From positions 558,001-622,000 of the forward strand of contig NZ_ARYH01000001.1 in the NCBI RefSeq assembly GCF_000685235.1: a DNA stretch of 64,000 bases. The letters run 5' to 3'. Shown here piece by piece: positions 1 to 8,007 of the stretch. Made by a program: the position numbers and the translations under genes. This DNA comes from Hyphomonas adhaerens MHS-3 (GTDB taxonomy: Bacteria > Pseudomonadota > Alphaproteobacteria > Caulobacterales > Hyphomonadaceae). Every line of letters begins with the position of its first letter. The stretch's first letter is position 1. A model generated the notes under the pieces. The model searched no databases. It was not told the origin of the DNA and saw only the letters and a list, made by a program, of their open reading frames with translations.

Positions 1-309
1 GCCGTCCTCGGCGTCGAGCTGCAACTTGAATCCCGGCGCAATCTGCAACTCGCCGCAGGCTTCACCGATATCGTTGGCCGTCACCGCGAAGCCCTCCAGC
101 GCCTGTTCGCCGAAGTCTTCCGGATCAAGGGCACGAAGCCGGTGATGGATCTCGACACATATAGCGGTACACTGATCGCCGTGGCCGAAGGGCTTGCCCT
201 GTCACGCGCGGGCGGACTTCAGGGCCGCGTCGCGTCCAGCCGCCAGGTGTTCAACATCCTGCTCGGCCTGGAACCTGCCGTGCATGACGTTCGGAAAAAA
301 GCGCCGTAG
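1..309 (+). CDS. C-terminal part of a TetR/AcrR-like transcriptional regulator (5' truncated)
   Basis: The reading frame is open from the first base and ends at TAG 307-309, leaving the last 102 residues. The segment is all-helical in character, with the pattern seen in TetR C-terminal ligand and dimerisation domains: a helix with the RRNLQLAAGF stretch, then repeated R/L-rich helices and a helix containing TYSGTLIAVAEGL. The DNA-binding N-terminus lies outside the window, so the family call rests only on this weakly conserved part. The target genes cannot be judged; the next gene downstream is an MdaB-like quinone reductase on the same strand. Confidence 0.55.
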   Translation, partial: AVLGVELQLESRRNLQLAAGFTDIVGRHREALQRLFAEVFRIKGTKPVMDLDTYSGTLIAVAEGLALSRAGGLQGRVASSRQVFNILLGLEPAVHDVRKKAP

Positions 310-366
310 AAACCCCGGATTGACGGCGGCATTGCCTTGCCGGGGGTGACGTGTTTTACCCTCCGC

Positions 367-966
367 GTGAAATCAATACTTCTGATCAACGGCCACCAGC
401 CTTTTCCCACCTCCCCGGGGCGGCTGAACCGGGCTTTCTGCGACCGCGCTAAGGCGCACTTCGAGGCACGCGGCGCAGCGGTGCGAGAGGTCCGGACTGC
501 TGAGCCTTGGGACACAGACCTTGAGGTGGAAAACCAGCTCTGGGCAGATCTCATCCTCATACAGTTCCCGCTGAACTCGATGGGCTTGCCCTGGTCACTG
601 AAACGCTACCTCGATGAAGTATATACCGCCGGCATGGATGGGCGCCTTGCCCGGGGGGATGGACGGAGCCGGAAAGACCCCGCGCGGCAATACGGCTCCG
701 GCGGGAAACTCCAGGGCAAACACTACATGTTGTCGGTCACGATGAATGCACCCCGCACCGCGTTCGATGACCCCGGCCAAGACCTGTTCGCGGGCCGCAG
801 CCTCGATGAGTTGCTGGCCCCGGTGCATATCAATTTTGCCTTCTTCGCCCTGACACCTTTGCCCACCTTCGCCGCACATGATGTCAGCAAGGCCCCTCAG
901 ATCGACGCAGACCTCGACCGGTTCGACGCGCACCTGAACGCCCACGCCGCGCCGCTCAGAACATAA
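367..966 (+). CDS. mdaB: MdaB-like NAD(P)H:quinone oxidoreductase (flavodoxin fold)
   Basis: The predicted protein has 199 residues, close to the usual size of the MdaB / NAD(P)H dehydrogenase (quinone) family. These are FAD enzymes that reduce quinones by two electrons and protect against oxidative stress. The N-terminal strand KSILLINGHQ, the WADLILIQFPLNSMGLPW segment, the GRSRKDPARQYGSGG loop and the YMLSVTMNAP strand all match the family in order. In-frame TTG (337) and GTG (346) codons would extend the protein. I chose GTG 367 because it places the first beta strand at the terminus, although none of the three starts has a strong ribosome binding site. Confidence 0.82.
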   Translation: MKSILLINGHQPFPTSPGRLNRAFCDRAKAHFEARGAAVREVRTAEPWDTDLEVENQLWADLILIQFPLNSMGLPWSLKRYLDEVYTAGMDGRLARGDGRSRKDPARQYGSGGKLQGKHYMLSVTMNAPRTAFDDPGQDLFAGRSLDELLAPVHINFAFFALTPLPTFAAHDVSKAPQIDADLDRFDAHLNAHAAPLRT

Positions 967-1302
967 GACGGCCCGGTCCTGTGGCGGCCCATTGTGCAGT
1001 GGCCGGCTACGCCGCCATGTGATCGCAAGCCCCGCTCTTGCCGGGGATGTCCATCACGCCTACATCCACCTCTGAAGCATTTTGAAGAAAGGCGGATTTT
1101 TATGAGTGTCGTTGTGCCAGAACAGGCTGGAATGACCACGTAACCTGACGCCTCTCACGAGGAGGGCAGACCGGCGCAGCCAGTGGCTGCGCGTGTCAGG
1201 ATTTACCGCATCACATCCAGCCATGTAGCTGGCGCCCATCGCGGCGCCTGTTGATATTGCGCGCCGCTGACTAGCCGCGCGCAGGATGACTGGTGAACCA
1301 CA
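967..1302. other. Intergenic region without a supported gene
   Basis: About 336 bases separate mdaB from rsgA. The only open frames crossing it are antisense extensions of frames lying over rsgA, with no plausible protein character. I see no tRNA, no clear terminator and no long repeat; it presumably holds the rsgA promoter. Confidence 0.5.
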
Positions 1303-2361
1303 ATGACTTTCCAATCCGCAGATCTGGCCGCGCTTGGCTGGACCCCCTTCTTCAACGCCCAAACCACATTCGACGAATTGTCCGCCTTGTGCCCGGTCCG
1401 TGTCATGGCGGTCCATCGCGGCCAGCTGGCCGTCCTGGGCGACGGTGTCGATGCGTCGATCCCCTCGCACATGCCCGATGCCCAATCCGAGGAAGACTAT
1501 CCGACGGTCGGCGACTGGCTGCTGATCGACCGCGAAACCCTGCGCCCCATCCGCTTGCTTGAACGGACCAGCCTGTTCAAGCGGCGGGCCCCCGGTACGG
1601 GGCGCAAGCTCCAGCTGATCGCGGCAAATGTGGACACGCTGTTCATTGTCTCGTCGTGCAACCAGGACTTCAATCTGGCCCGGATCGAACGCTATCTGGT
1701 GCTGGCAAAGGAGGCCGGCGTTCAGCCGGTGGTCGTCCTGACCAAGAGCGACCTGGCACCGGCGCCGGAGGATTTCGCCGCCGAAGCCCGCCGCCTTCAG
1801 CCCGGCCTTCTGGTGGAGACGGTCAATGCGCTCGAGCCGGACAGCCTTGGCCCGGTACGGGCCTGGTGCGGCAAAGGCCAGACCGTCGCCCTCATGGGCT
1901 CGTCCGGCGTGGGGAAATCGACGCTCATCAACACCCTGACGGGCGCGGCGGCCGCCACGCAATCAATCCGCGACGACGACGCCAAGGGCCGGCACACGAC
2001 AACCGGCCGCGCCCTGCATCGCCTTCATGAGGGGGGCTGGCTGATCGACACGCCCGGAATGCGGGAACTGCAGCTGACGGATGCGTCTGCCGGCATTGAC
2101 GATGTCTTTGAAGACATCGCCGGGCTGGCGCACACCTGCCGGTTCTCGGACTGCGCACATGAGAGCGAACCCGGCTGCGCCGTGCAGGCCGCGATCGACG
2201 CGGGCACGCTGGACGCGCAACGGCTCGGCCGCTGGCGCAAGCTCGTGGCCGAAGAAGCGTTCAATTCGCAGACGCTTGCCCAGCGGCGCGCCAGCGACAA
2301 GGCCTTCGGCAAGATGGTGCGCTCGACCGTGCAGCATAAGCGGAAAGGTGACTGGAAGTAG
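1303..2361 (+). CDS. rsgA: Small ribosomal subunit biogenesis GTPase RsgA
   Basis: This 352-residue protein is the circularly permuted GTPase that helps mature the 30S ribosomal subunit and whose GTPase activity is stimulated by the subunit. The permutation is visible: the G4 motif TKSD (147-150) precedes the P-loop GSSGVGKST (199-207), which is followed by G3 DTPG (249-252). An N-terminal OB-fold region occupies roughly residues 30-95. The C-terminal zinc knuckle is present as C279, C284, H286 and C292. The start ATG follows a weak TGGTGA ribosome binding site. It appears to be a monocistronic housekeeping gene. Confidence 0.95.
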   Translation: MTFQSADLAALGWTPFFNAQTTFDELSALCPVRVMAVHRGQLAVLGDGVDASIPSHMPDAQSEEDYPTVGDWLLIDRETLRPIRLLERTSLFKRRAPGTGRKLQLIAANVDTLFIVSSCNQDFNLARIERYLVLAKEAGVQPVVVLTKSDLAPAPEDFAAEARRLQPGLLVETVNALEPDSLGPVRAWCGKGQTVALMGSSGVGKSTLINTLTGAAAATQSIRDDDAKGRHTTTGRALHRLHEGGWLIDTPGMRELQLTDASAGIDDVFEDIAGLAHTCRFSDCAHESEPGCAVQAAIDAGTLDAQRLGRWRKLVAEEAFNSQTLAQRRASDKAFGKMVRSTVQHKRKGDWK

Positions 2362-2377
2362 GTGCCGCCGCCTGGGG

Positions 2378-2830
2378 CTAGCCCAGCGGATGCACGAGGT
2401 GCGGCAAAGTCCGGCCCGGAATGGAGCCGGATTTGACCGTGCCGCTGCGCACGGCGCCGAGACCTTCGTAGAAACCGGCGGCGTCAGGGTCTGAATCGAT
2501 CAGCAGATTCCTGGCGCCGTTTTCCCGCGCGACCCGGCAGGCCCAGACATAGAGCAGCTTGCCCGTCCCCTCGCCCAGCCGGTCAGGCTCCACGAACAGC
2601 TTCTCCAGCACGGCATCCTCGCCCTGTTTGGACAGCTGCACGACGCCCGCCACGCCCCGCTTGTCCTCGGCCAGCATGATCGCATCATCGGCCAGATCCT
2701 GCGGGGTAACGGTCAATTCGCCCTCAAAGGCTTTCAGCATGTCGCCGGAATAGCCCCAATGCGCCTTGGAGCGCAGGCAGAGGCCGGACAGGGCGGCGAG
2801 TTCATCGGATTTCGGTTCGCGCAGAATCAT
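2378..2830 (-). CDS. GNAT family N-acetyltransferase
   Basis: The 150-residue protein has the GNAT fold pattern: strand VAGVVQLSKQ, strand AVLEKLFVEPDRLGEGTGKL containing the acetyl-CoA-binding R/Q-x-x-G-x-G/A-like segment (LGEGTGKLL), strand ARNLLIDSD and the helix AAGFYEGLGAV near the C-terminus. It probably transfers an acetyl group from acetyl-CoA to an amine, but the substrate cannot be read from sequence. It lies convergent with rsgA (17 bases apart) and divergent from the nitronate monooxygenase gene. Confidence 0.82.
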   Translation of the reverse strand: MILREPKSDELAALSGLCLRSKAHWGYSGDMLKAFEGELTVTPQDLADDAIMLAEDKRGVAGVVQLSKQGEDAVLEKLFVEPDRLGEGTGKLLYVWACRVARENGARNLLIDSDPDAAGFYEGLGAVRSGTVKSGSIPGRTLPHLVHPLG

Positions 2831-2922
2831 GGGGGCAATCTAACGCAATTGTGCGGTGACGCTAGGCAAGGGCTTGCAGGCCGGGCCGTTCCCGCCTTCT
2901 CTGCCCACAGGAGGAAACAAAT

Positions 2923-3861
2923 ATGAGCGCAAAGCCCGTCCAGACCCGCATCACCGAAATGCTGGGCATCGAAAAACCGATCATCCAGGCCGCCATGGGC
3001 TGGATCGCCCGGTCGCACCTGTCTTCCGCAGTCTCAAACGCGGGCGGCATGGGCATTATCGAAACCTCGTCCGGCGATCTCGATGCCGTGCGCGAAGAGA
3101 TCAAGAAGATGAAAACGCTGACGGACAAGCCGTTCGGCGTGAACGTGGCGCAGGCCTTTGTCCGCGATCCGGACATCGTCCAGTTCGTCATCGATCAGGG
3201 CATCAAATTCGTCACCACATCGGCCGGCGACCCGATGAAATATACCAGCATGCTGAAAGAGGCGGGCCTGACCGTGTTCCACGTGGTGCCGTCGCTTCAG
3301 GGCGCGATGCGGGCGATCGAGGCAGGCGTCGATGGGCTGATCGTGGAGGGCGGCGAAGGCGGCGGCTTCAAGAACCCGAAGGATGTCGCCAGCATGGTGC
3401 TGATCCCGCAGGTCTGCGAGGCCGTGGACGTGCCGGTCGTGGCGGCCGGCGGCATCATGGACGGGCGCACCATGGCGGCGGCCTTCTGCCTCGGCGCGGA
3501 AGGCGTGCTGATGGGCACGCGCATCCTCTCCTCCGAAGAGAGCCCGGTGCACCAGAACTGGAAGGACGCGATTGTTGGCGCCGATTCCACCGACACGGTG
3601 TTCCTGAACCGCACCGGCCCCGGCCCGGCCCTGCGCGCATTGCGCACGGAGCGGACGGACCGCATCCAGAAGGAAGGCGTCGACAATATCTTCGGCGAAT
3701 TTGCCGGAACGCAGGACGTTTATTTCGGCGGCAATCTTGAAGCCGGTATCGCGCTGACCGGGCAGGTCGCGGGCCGCATCAAGGAGGTGAAACCGATTGC
3801 GCAGATTTTCGAGGAAACGATCGCAGAATATCACCGCGTCGTGGATGCCCTGCCCCGCTAA
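2923..3861 (+). CDS. Nitronate monooxygenase (2-nitropropane dioxygenase family)
   Basis: The 312-residue protein is an FMN-dependent TIM-barrel enzyme of the nitronate monooxygenase / 2-nitropropane dioxygenase family, which oxidises alkyl nitronates. Diagnostic segments are PIIQAAMGWIA near the N-terminus, SNAGGMGIIE, the central GGEGGGFKN loop, and the phosphate-binding VVAAGGIMDGRTMAAA followed by GAEGVLMGTR. The start is fixed by a strong AGGAGG site 8 bases before ATG 2923. The family also includes enoyl-ACP reductases such as FabK, so the physiological substrate is uncertain. Confidence 0.88.
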   Translation: MSAKPVQTRITEMLGIEKPIIQAAMGWIARSHLSSAVSNAGGMGIIETSSGDLDAVREEIKKMKTLTDKPFGVNVAQAFVRDPDIVQFVIDQGIKFVTTSAGDPMKYTSMLKEAGLTVFHVVPSLQGAMRAIEAGVDGLIVEGGEGGGFKNPKDVASMVLIPQVCEAVDVPVVAAGGIMDGRTMAAAFCLGAEGVLMGTRILSSEESPVHQNWKDAIVGADSTDTVFLNRTGPGPALRALRTERTDRIQKEGVDNIFGEFAGTQDVYFGGNLEAGIALTGQVAGRIKEVKPIAQIFEETIAEYHRVVDALPR

Positions 3862-3888
3862 GGGGCCCTGAACCGAGGGGGCCTAAGC

Positions 3889-4428
3889 CTAGGGGGCTTG
3901 CAGGTCGCTGACCCAGTGGATCTCCGGATCCTCCAGCGAATGCATGCCCTTCAGCTCAAAGACGTTCCGGTATCCATAGCCGTATAAATTGATGAAGGTC
4001 GGCACGTTGAGGGCCAGCGGCGCGCTCTTCAGCACGACGGGGGCGACATCGTCTTCGAAATTATTGTTGCAGTAGATCAGGATGCGCGTGTCCTTTGACG
4101 GGATCGCGGCGGCGAGCTTCTCATCGGTGAAGTCGGAGAAGTTCACATTGATCGCGCCGTCTATGTGGCCCATGGCGAAGGCTTCGGCGCTGCGGGAATC
4201 GAGTATGATCGTATCGGGATCGTCTTTCATCTCGTTGAAATCCACGAGAGAGACGAGATGCTGCTGGCGGTAGGCCGCCACTTCTTCGGAGACCCCGAGG
4301 AAGCCGTCATAGTCGATGAAGGAGTCGCGTTCCGGCGCGTCAGGCACCTGCGCACTGGCCGCAAGGCCGCAGCCGATAAAGGTTGCAATTGTCAGGATGC
4401 CGATGACGGTGTTCCGTTTCACGCCCAT
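3889..4428 (-). CDS. Secreted rhodanese-like domain protein
   Basis: The chosen start (ATG 4428) gives 179 residues and follows a GGGAG site seven bases away; a longer open frame to 4671 overlaps xerC and is unlikely. Residues 1-25 form a signal peptide ending near ASAQ, so the protein should be periplasmic. The rest is one rhodanese domain: DTIILDSRSAEAFAMGHIDGA is the typical entry, and RILIYCNNNFED carries the active-site Cys with a six-residue loop. Rhodaneses move sulfane sulfur between acceptors; the physiological acceptor is unknown. Confidence 0.85.
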   Translation of the reverse strand: MGVKRNTVIGILTIATFIGCGLAASAQVPDAPERDSFIDYDGFLGVSEEVAAYRQQHLVSLVDFNEMKDDPDTIILDSRSAEAFAMGHIDGAINVNFSDFTDEKLAAAIPSKDTRILIYCNNNFEDDVAPVVLKSAPLALNVPTFINLYGYGYRNVFELKGMHSLEDPEIHWVSDLQAP

Positions 4429-4522
4429 GACGTGTCTCCCAATACCTGTTTTGTGAACCATCGCTCGCAATTGAGGCAGGAAAATGGGCATGACAGGCCC
4501 GTCATGGGGAGATTTCGGTCTC

Positions 4523-5422
4523 TCAGGCCCGTGGATGCGCCGATGCGTGCACTTCGCGAAGGCGGCTGGCATCGACGCCGGTATAGACCTGCGTGGTCGA
4601 CAGCGAGGCGTGTCCGAGCAGCGTCTGGATGGCACGGAGGTCTGCCCCCGCCGCCAGCAGGTGCGTCGCAAAAGCGTGGCGCAGGGCGTGCGGCGTCGCC
4701 GTGTCTGGCAGCCCCAGCAGGCCGCGCAGGCGCTGCACCAGTCCCTGGATCAGGCGCGGGTTCAGCGCGCCGCCCTTCGCGCCCCGGAACAGGGGCTGCG
4801 TCCGTGTCAGGGCGTAAGGGCACTGTTCCGCATAGAAATTGATGGCGTCGCGCACGGCGGGAATCAGCGGCACGATCCGCACCTTGCCGCCCTTTCCGGT
4901 GATCCGCAGGCGTTCGGGCGCCGGGACGTCCGCCCCGGTCAGGCTGAGCGCTTCGGAAATACGAAGTCCCGCGCCATAGAGCAGCGACAGCACGGCCGCA
5001 TCGCGGGCATTGATCCACGGCGCGACATCCGGATCGTCGGCGGCCTCGTTGATCATGTCCTTCGCGGCTTCGGCAGACACCGGGCGCGGCAACCGCGCCG
5101 GGCGCTTCGGCCCCTGCAGATAGGCCACTTCCGCATTCTCGATGTCGAACGCCCGGTTCAGCCAGCGGTACAGCGCCTTGATCGAGGACAGTAGTCGGGC
5201 GACCGAAGCGTCCGACAGGCCATCGCGGCGGCGCTGGGCAATATGGGCACGGATATCCCGCGCCTTCAGCTCACCCAGCAGCTTCGGGGTCGGCTCCTCC
5301 CCCATATGATGGCGCAGGAAATTGAAAAATTCCGCGAGGTCTGACCGGTAGGCGTCCACCGTCTTTGCTGCCATGCGGCGTTCATTGGCGAGATAGTCGA
5401 CGAAGGCGGGCAGGGTTTCCAT
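4523..5422 (-). CDS. xerC: Tyrosine recombinase XerC
   Basis: The 299-residue protein is a site-specific tyrosine recombinase of the XerC type, which resolves chromosome dimers at dif with XerD. An N-terminal SAM-like core-binding domain (FVDYLANERRMAAKTVDAY) is followed by the catalytic domain. Visible catalytic residues are the Arg in YGAGLRISEAL, the Lys in GKGGKVRIVPL, the HALRH motif, the second His in LLGHASLSTTQVY and the nucleophilic Tyr of the same segment. The frame stays open upstream to GTG 5470; I prefer ATG 5422 because it matches the family N-terminus. An integrase role is unlikely since no mobile DNA adjoins. Confidence 0.92.
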   Translation of the reverse strand: METLPAFVDYLANERRMAAKTVDAYRSDLAEFFNFLRHHMGEEPTPKLLGELKARDIRAHIAQRRRDGLSDASVARLLSSIKALYRWLNRAFDIENAEVAYLQGPKRPARLPRPVSAEAAKDMINEAADDPDVAPWINARDAAVLSLLYGAGLRISEALSLTGADVPAPERLRITGKGGKVRIVPLIPAVRDAINFYAEQCPYALTRTQPLFRGAKGGALNPRLIQGLVQRLRGLLGLPDTATPHALRHAFATHLLAAGADLRAIQTLLGHASLSTTQVYTGVDASRLREVHASAHPRA

Positions 5423-5531
5423 CCATCCAGTCTGCCATGGGCGCCTTAAGGAGACGTTTTTGACCGGCACAGTCGCAATCAGGCCGGGTTGCCCCTATCT
5501 TTTGCCGGAACGACAGGCAGGAGGATGCATC

Positions 5532-6551
5532 ATGGACTATGTGAATTTCGGAAATACGGGCCTGAAAGTCTCCCGCCTCTGCCTCGGCTGCATGAGTTTC
5601 GGCGAGCCGGACCGGGGCCAGCACCCCTGGTCTCTGACCGAAGACGCAAGCCGCCCGCTGATCCGCCGAGCCGTGGAACTCGGCTTCAATTTCTTCGACA
5701 CAGCGAACATGTATTCCGGCGGATCCTCCGAGGAGATTATCGGCCGGGCGCTGAAGGATTTCGCCTATCGGGACGAGATCGTGATTGCCACCAAGGCCCA
5801 CTTCCCCTGGCGCCTTGCGCCGAACACGATGGGCCTGTCGCGCAAATCCCTGTTCGCCGCCATTGATGACAGCCTTTCCCGCCTCGGCACGGATTATGTG
5901 GATCTCTTCCAGATTCACCGTTTCGACCCGACAACGCCCATCGAGGAAACGATGGAGGCGCTGCACGACATCGTGAAAGCCGGCAAGGCGCGCTATATCG
6001 GCGCCTCCTCCATGTGGGCCTGGCAGTTCCAGAAGATGCAGGTGACAGCGAAGGCGAACGGTTGGACACAATTTGTCAGCATGCAGAACTATGTAAACCT
6101 GCTCTATCGCGAGGAAGAGCGCGAGATGCTGCCCTATTGCGCGTCCGAAGGCGTCGCCGTCATGCCGTGGAGCCCGCTCGCCCGCGGGCGCCTGACGCGC
6201 GACTGGGATGAGACGACCGAACGGTCCGAGACCGACCGCGTGCAGGGCCTGCTCTACACAAAGGCTGTCGAGGCCGACAAGAAGGTTGTGGAAACGGTGG
6301 CCGGGATCGCGAAGGAACGCGGCGTGCCGCGTGCGCAGGTCGCCATGGCCTGGCTGCTGCACAAGCCCGTCATCACCTCCCCCATCATCGGCGCCACGAA
6401 GATGGGCCACCTAGAGGATGCCGTTGCGGCGACGGAGCTGAAACTCAGCGATGAGGAAATCGCGCGGCTGGAGGCACCTTATGTGCCGCACGAAGTCGTC
6501 GGCCTCGAAATGGCACCGCCCTTCGATGTGAAGGTCAGCCTGAAGGGCTGA
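5532..6551 (+). CDS. Aldo/keto reductase
   Basis: The protein has 339 residues, typical for the YajO/YghZ-like branch of NADPH-dependent aldo/keto reductases. The catalytic tetrad is visible: Asp and Tyr in FFDTANMYS, Lys in IVIATKAHF and His in LFQIHRFD. The start ATG 5532 lies behind a GGAGG site with good spacing. The substrate is unknown; these enzymes reduce a wide range of aldehydes and ketones in the cytoplasm. It is transcribed divergently from xerC. Confidence 0.9.
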   Translation: MDYVNFGNTGLKVSRLCLGCMSFGEPDRGQHPWSLTEDASRPLIRRAVELGFNFFDTANMYSGGSSEEIIGRALKDFAYRDEIVIATKAHFPWRLAPNTMGLSRKSLFAAIDDSLSRLGTDYVDLFQIHRFDPTTPIEETMEALHDIVKAGKARYIGASSMWAWQFQKMQVTAKANGWTQFVSMQNYVNLLYREEEREMLPYCASEGVAVMPWSPLARGRLTRDWDETTERSETDRVQGLLYTKAVEADKKVVETVAGIAKERGVPRAQVAMAWLLHKPVITSPIIGATKMGHLEDAVAATELKLSDEEIARLEAPYVPHEVVGLEMAPPFDVKVSLKG

Positions 6552-6555
6552 GCCT

Positions 6556-7014
6556 CTAAGGCGCGTTACCTTCCCAGTCGACGATCCACTCTTCCCAGTC
6601 TTCGAGGTCTTCGTCGAAGACCGTGTCTTCGGACACGGTCCGGCCCCGGACGGAGTTCCCGGTGGTGTGCACGCGGTTCCTGTCGCCGCAGACAAGATAG
6701 TGCCAGTCCGGCAAATCCTTGCCTTCCAGCACGAGGCGGTAGGCGCAGGTGCGCGGCATCCATTTGATCTCCGCCACTTTCTGCGGGGTCAGGATCACGC
6801 AATCCTCGACGATCTTCTTGCGGTTCTCATAGTCCATGCAGGCGCAGGCCTGCCCGTCCAGCAAACGGCAATGCAGTTTCGTGTAGGCGATCTCGCCCGT
6901 GTCCTCGTCTTCCAGTTTCAAAAGACAGCACTTGGCGCAGCCGTCGCAAAGCGACTCCCACTCCTCCGGCGACATCTGTTCCAGCGTCTTCTGCTTCCAG
7001 AACGGCGTGCTCAT
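6556..7014 (-). CDS. UPF0260 (YcgN/YkgJ-type) cysteine-cluster protein
   Basis: The 152-residue protein belongs to the UPF0260/YcgN family. The hallmark cysteine cluster CDGCAKCC is near residue 25, with further cysteines in [18 protein letters not shown] and RTCAYRL. The family is thought to bind zinc or an iron-sulfur cluster, but its function is not established. The start ATG overlaps the stop of the upstream GNAT gene as ATGA, so the two are translationally coupled. It is last in a three-gene leftward operon. Confidence 0.88.
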   Translation of the reverse strand: MSTPFWKQKTLEQMSPEEWESLCDGCAKCCLLKLEDEDTGEIAYTKLHCRLLDGQACACMDYENRKKIVEDCVILTPQKVAEIKWMPRTCAYRLVLEGKDLPDWHYLVCGDRNRVHTTGNSVRGRTVSEDTVFDEDLEDWEEWIVDWEGNAP

Positions 7015-7286
7015 GCCTGCGCGGCCGACCATTCGGGTGTCTTTTCGATCAGCGCGGTCGCAAACCAGCAGCTGGACGAGACGGTTTCACCGCTGGCGAT
7101 CACATCGGCCATGGCCGCTTCGACGAGGCGCTTGCCAAGACCACGGCCGCCGAGCGGCCCCGGCACGATCGTGTGCGTAATGTGAACCTGGCCAGCGCTC
7201 GGGCGCTCATAAGTGAGATAGGCCTCAATACCGTTCTCGAAATATGAGTATCGCATCATGTTTTGGTCGTGGGTGATCTCGCTCAT
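7011..7286 (-). CDS. Small GNAT-like acetyltransferase (YjdJ type), second copy
   Basis: The 91-residue protein is a minimal GNAT of the YjdJ/GtlB kind. It has a central beta sheet ([21 protein letters not shown]), a shortened acetyl-CoA-binding loop [16 protein letters not shown] and a final helix with [17 protein letters not shown]. It is clearly paralogous to the gene just upstream, whose equivalent loop reads GRGVGVALVQRA. Both ends show 4-bp ATGA overlaps, with the upstream paralogue and the downstream UPF0260 gene. Its substrate is unknown. Confidence 0.83.
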   Translation of the reverse strand: MSEITHDQNMMRYSYFENGIEAYLTYERPSAGQVHITHTIVPGPLGGRGLGKRLVEAAMADVIASGETVSSSCWFATALIEKTPEWSAAQA

Positions 7287-7570
7287 GCCAGAATGTCCTG
7301 CCATTCCTTGTGTTTCTCGATCTGCGCCTTCGCAAAGGGGCAGAGGGGGATGATCTTCAGGCCCGCCGCGCGGGCGTCTTCAACGGCGCGCTGCACAAGT
7401 GCCACGCCCACGCCGCGCCCGCCAAGTGCTTTCGGCACACCGGTATGGTCGATGATGATGCGGGATGTGCCTGCCTTCGAATAGGTCATCTCGGCTTCAT
7501 GGCCGTCGACGACGGTGACATAGCGCCCGCCTGTTTCTCCGTCTTCTTTCCGGATGTCGAACGCGTCCAT
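7283..7570 (-). CDS. Small GNAT-like acetyltransferase (YjdJ type), first copy
   Basis: The 95-residue protein is a stand-alone minimal GNAT domain. Strand GRYVTVVDGHEAEMTYSK leads to HTGVPKALGGRGVGVALVQ, the acetyl-CoA pyrophosphate loop, and then to ILPLCPF-like strand IIPLCPFAKAQIEKH, where the Cys is typical of this subfamily. ATG 7570 follows AGGAG at six bases, making this the first gene of the operon that continues through a paralogous GNAT into UPF0260. The arrangement suggests a local gene duplication. Confidence 0.83.
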   Translation of the reverse strand: MDAFDIRKEDGETGGRYVTVVDGHEAEMTYSKAGTSRIIIDHTGVPKALGGRGVGVALVQRAVEDARAAGLKIIPLCPFAKAQIEKHKEWQDILA

Positions 7571-7684
7571 GCTCGTCTCCTGCTTCACGGCTCATACCTG
7601 GCTCTATCTGGGAAGCGAAGGCCTTCCAGGCAAGCGAAAGCCGCCCGGGATCTCCGGACGGCTTGCTGGCTTGTCTGGGCGTTC

Positions 7685-7861
7685 TTACGACGCCTTGTCG
7701 ACAGCATCCTTCGCATCGCCGACTTTATCGCGGACTTCGCCTTCGGCCTTGTCCATCTTGCCTTTCATTTCCAGGCTCTTGTCGCCGACGGCCTTGCCGG
7801 TCGCTTCCTTGAGCGTCCCTTCGGCCTTCTTGGCGGCGCCTTTCACATGTTCCTTGTCCAT
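7685..7861 (-). CDS. csbD: CsbD family stress-response protein
   Basis: The 58-residue, highly charged protein has the CsbD repeat pattern: KGAAKKAEGTLKEATGKAVG, then MKGKMDKAEGEVRDKVGDAK. CsbD-like proteins are abundant under general stress in many bacteria; their biochemical role is unknown. The start ATG 7861 has a GGAG site seven bases upstream. About 45 bases upstream of the start lies a GGACC-N16-CGTT element on the same strand that looks like an EcfG-dependent promoter, supporting stress control. Confidence 0.88.
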   Translation of the reverse strand: MDKEHVKGAAKKAEGTLKEATGKAVGDKSLEMKGKMDKAEGEVRDKVGDAKDAVDKAS

Positions 7862-7905
7862 AATGCGTCTCCTTTGGTCTGCCGCGTTTGTGCGGTCACT
7901 CAATC

Positions 7906-7930
7906 AACGTGCGGGGACCGCAAAAGGTCC
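7906..7930 (-). promoter_or_regulatory. Putative EcfG (general stress sigma) promoter of csbD
   Basis: Read on the minus strand, the sequence is GGACC, 16 bases, then CGTT. The alphaproteobacterial EcfG consensus is GGAAC-N16/17-CGTT, so there is one mismatch in the -35 element and an exact -10 element. Transcription would begin roughly 30-40 bases before the csbD start codon. Confidence 0.55.
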
Positions 7931-8007
7931 GAGATTCTTTCAGATTGTTCGAAAGACCTGCGCCGCCCCCTGTTCAATACGCGCGCGCGAGGCTAGGCCA
8001 CCTGCCC

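Noticed and set aside
1060-1962. A 300-codon minus-strand frame from the intergenic region into rsgA
   Set aside because: Most of it is antisense to rsgA, and the intergenic part has no protein-like composition or ribosome binding site.
4523-5422. The tyrosine recombinase as a phage or island integrase
   Set aside because: Its length and motifs are those of XerC and no mobile element genes or att-like repeats adjoin it.
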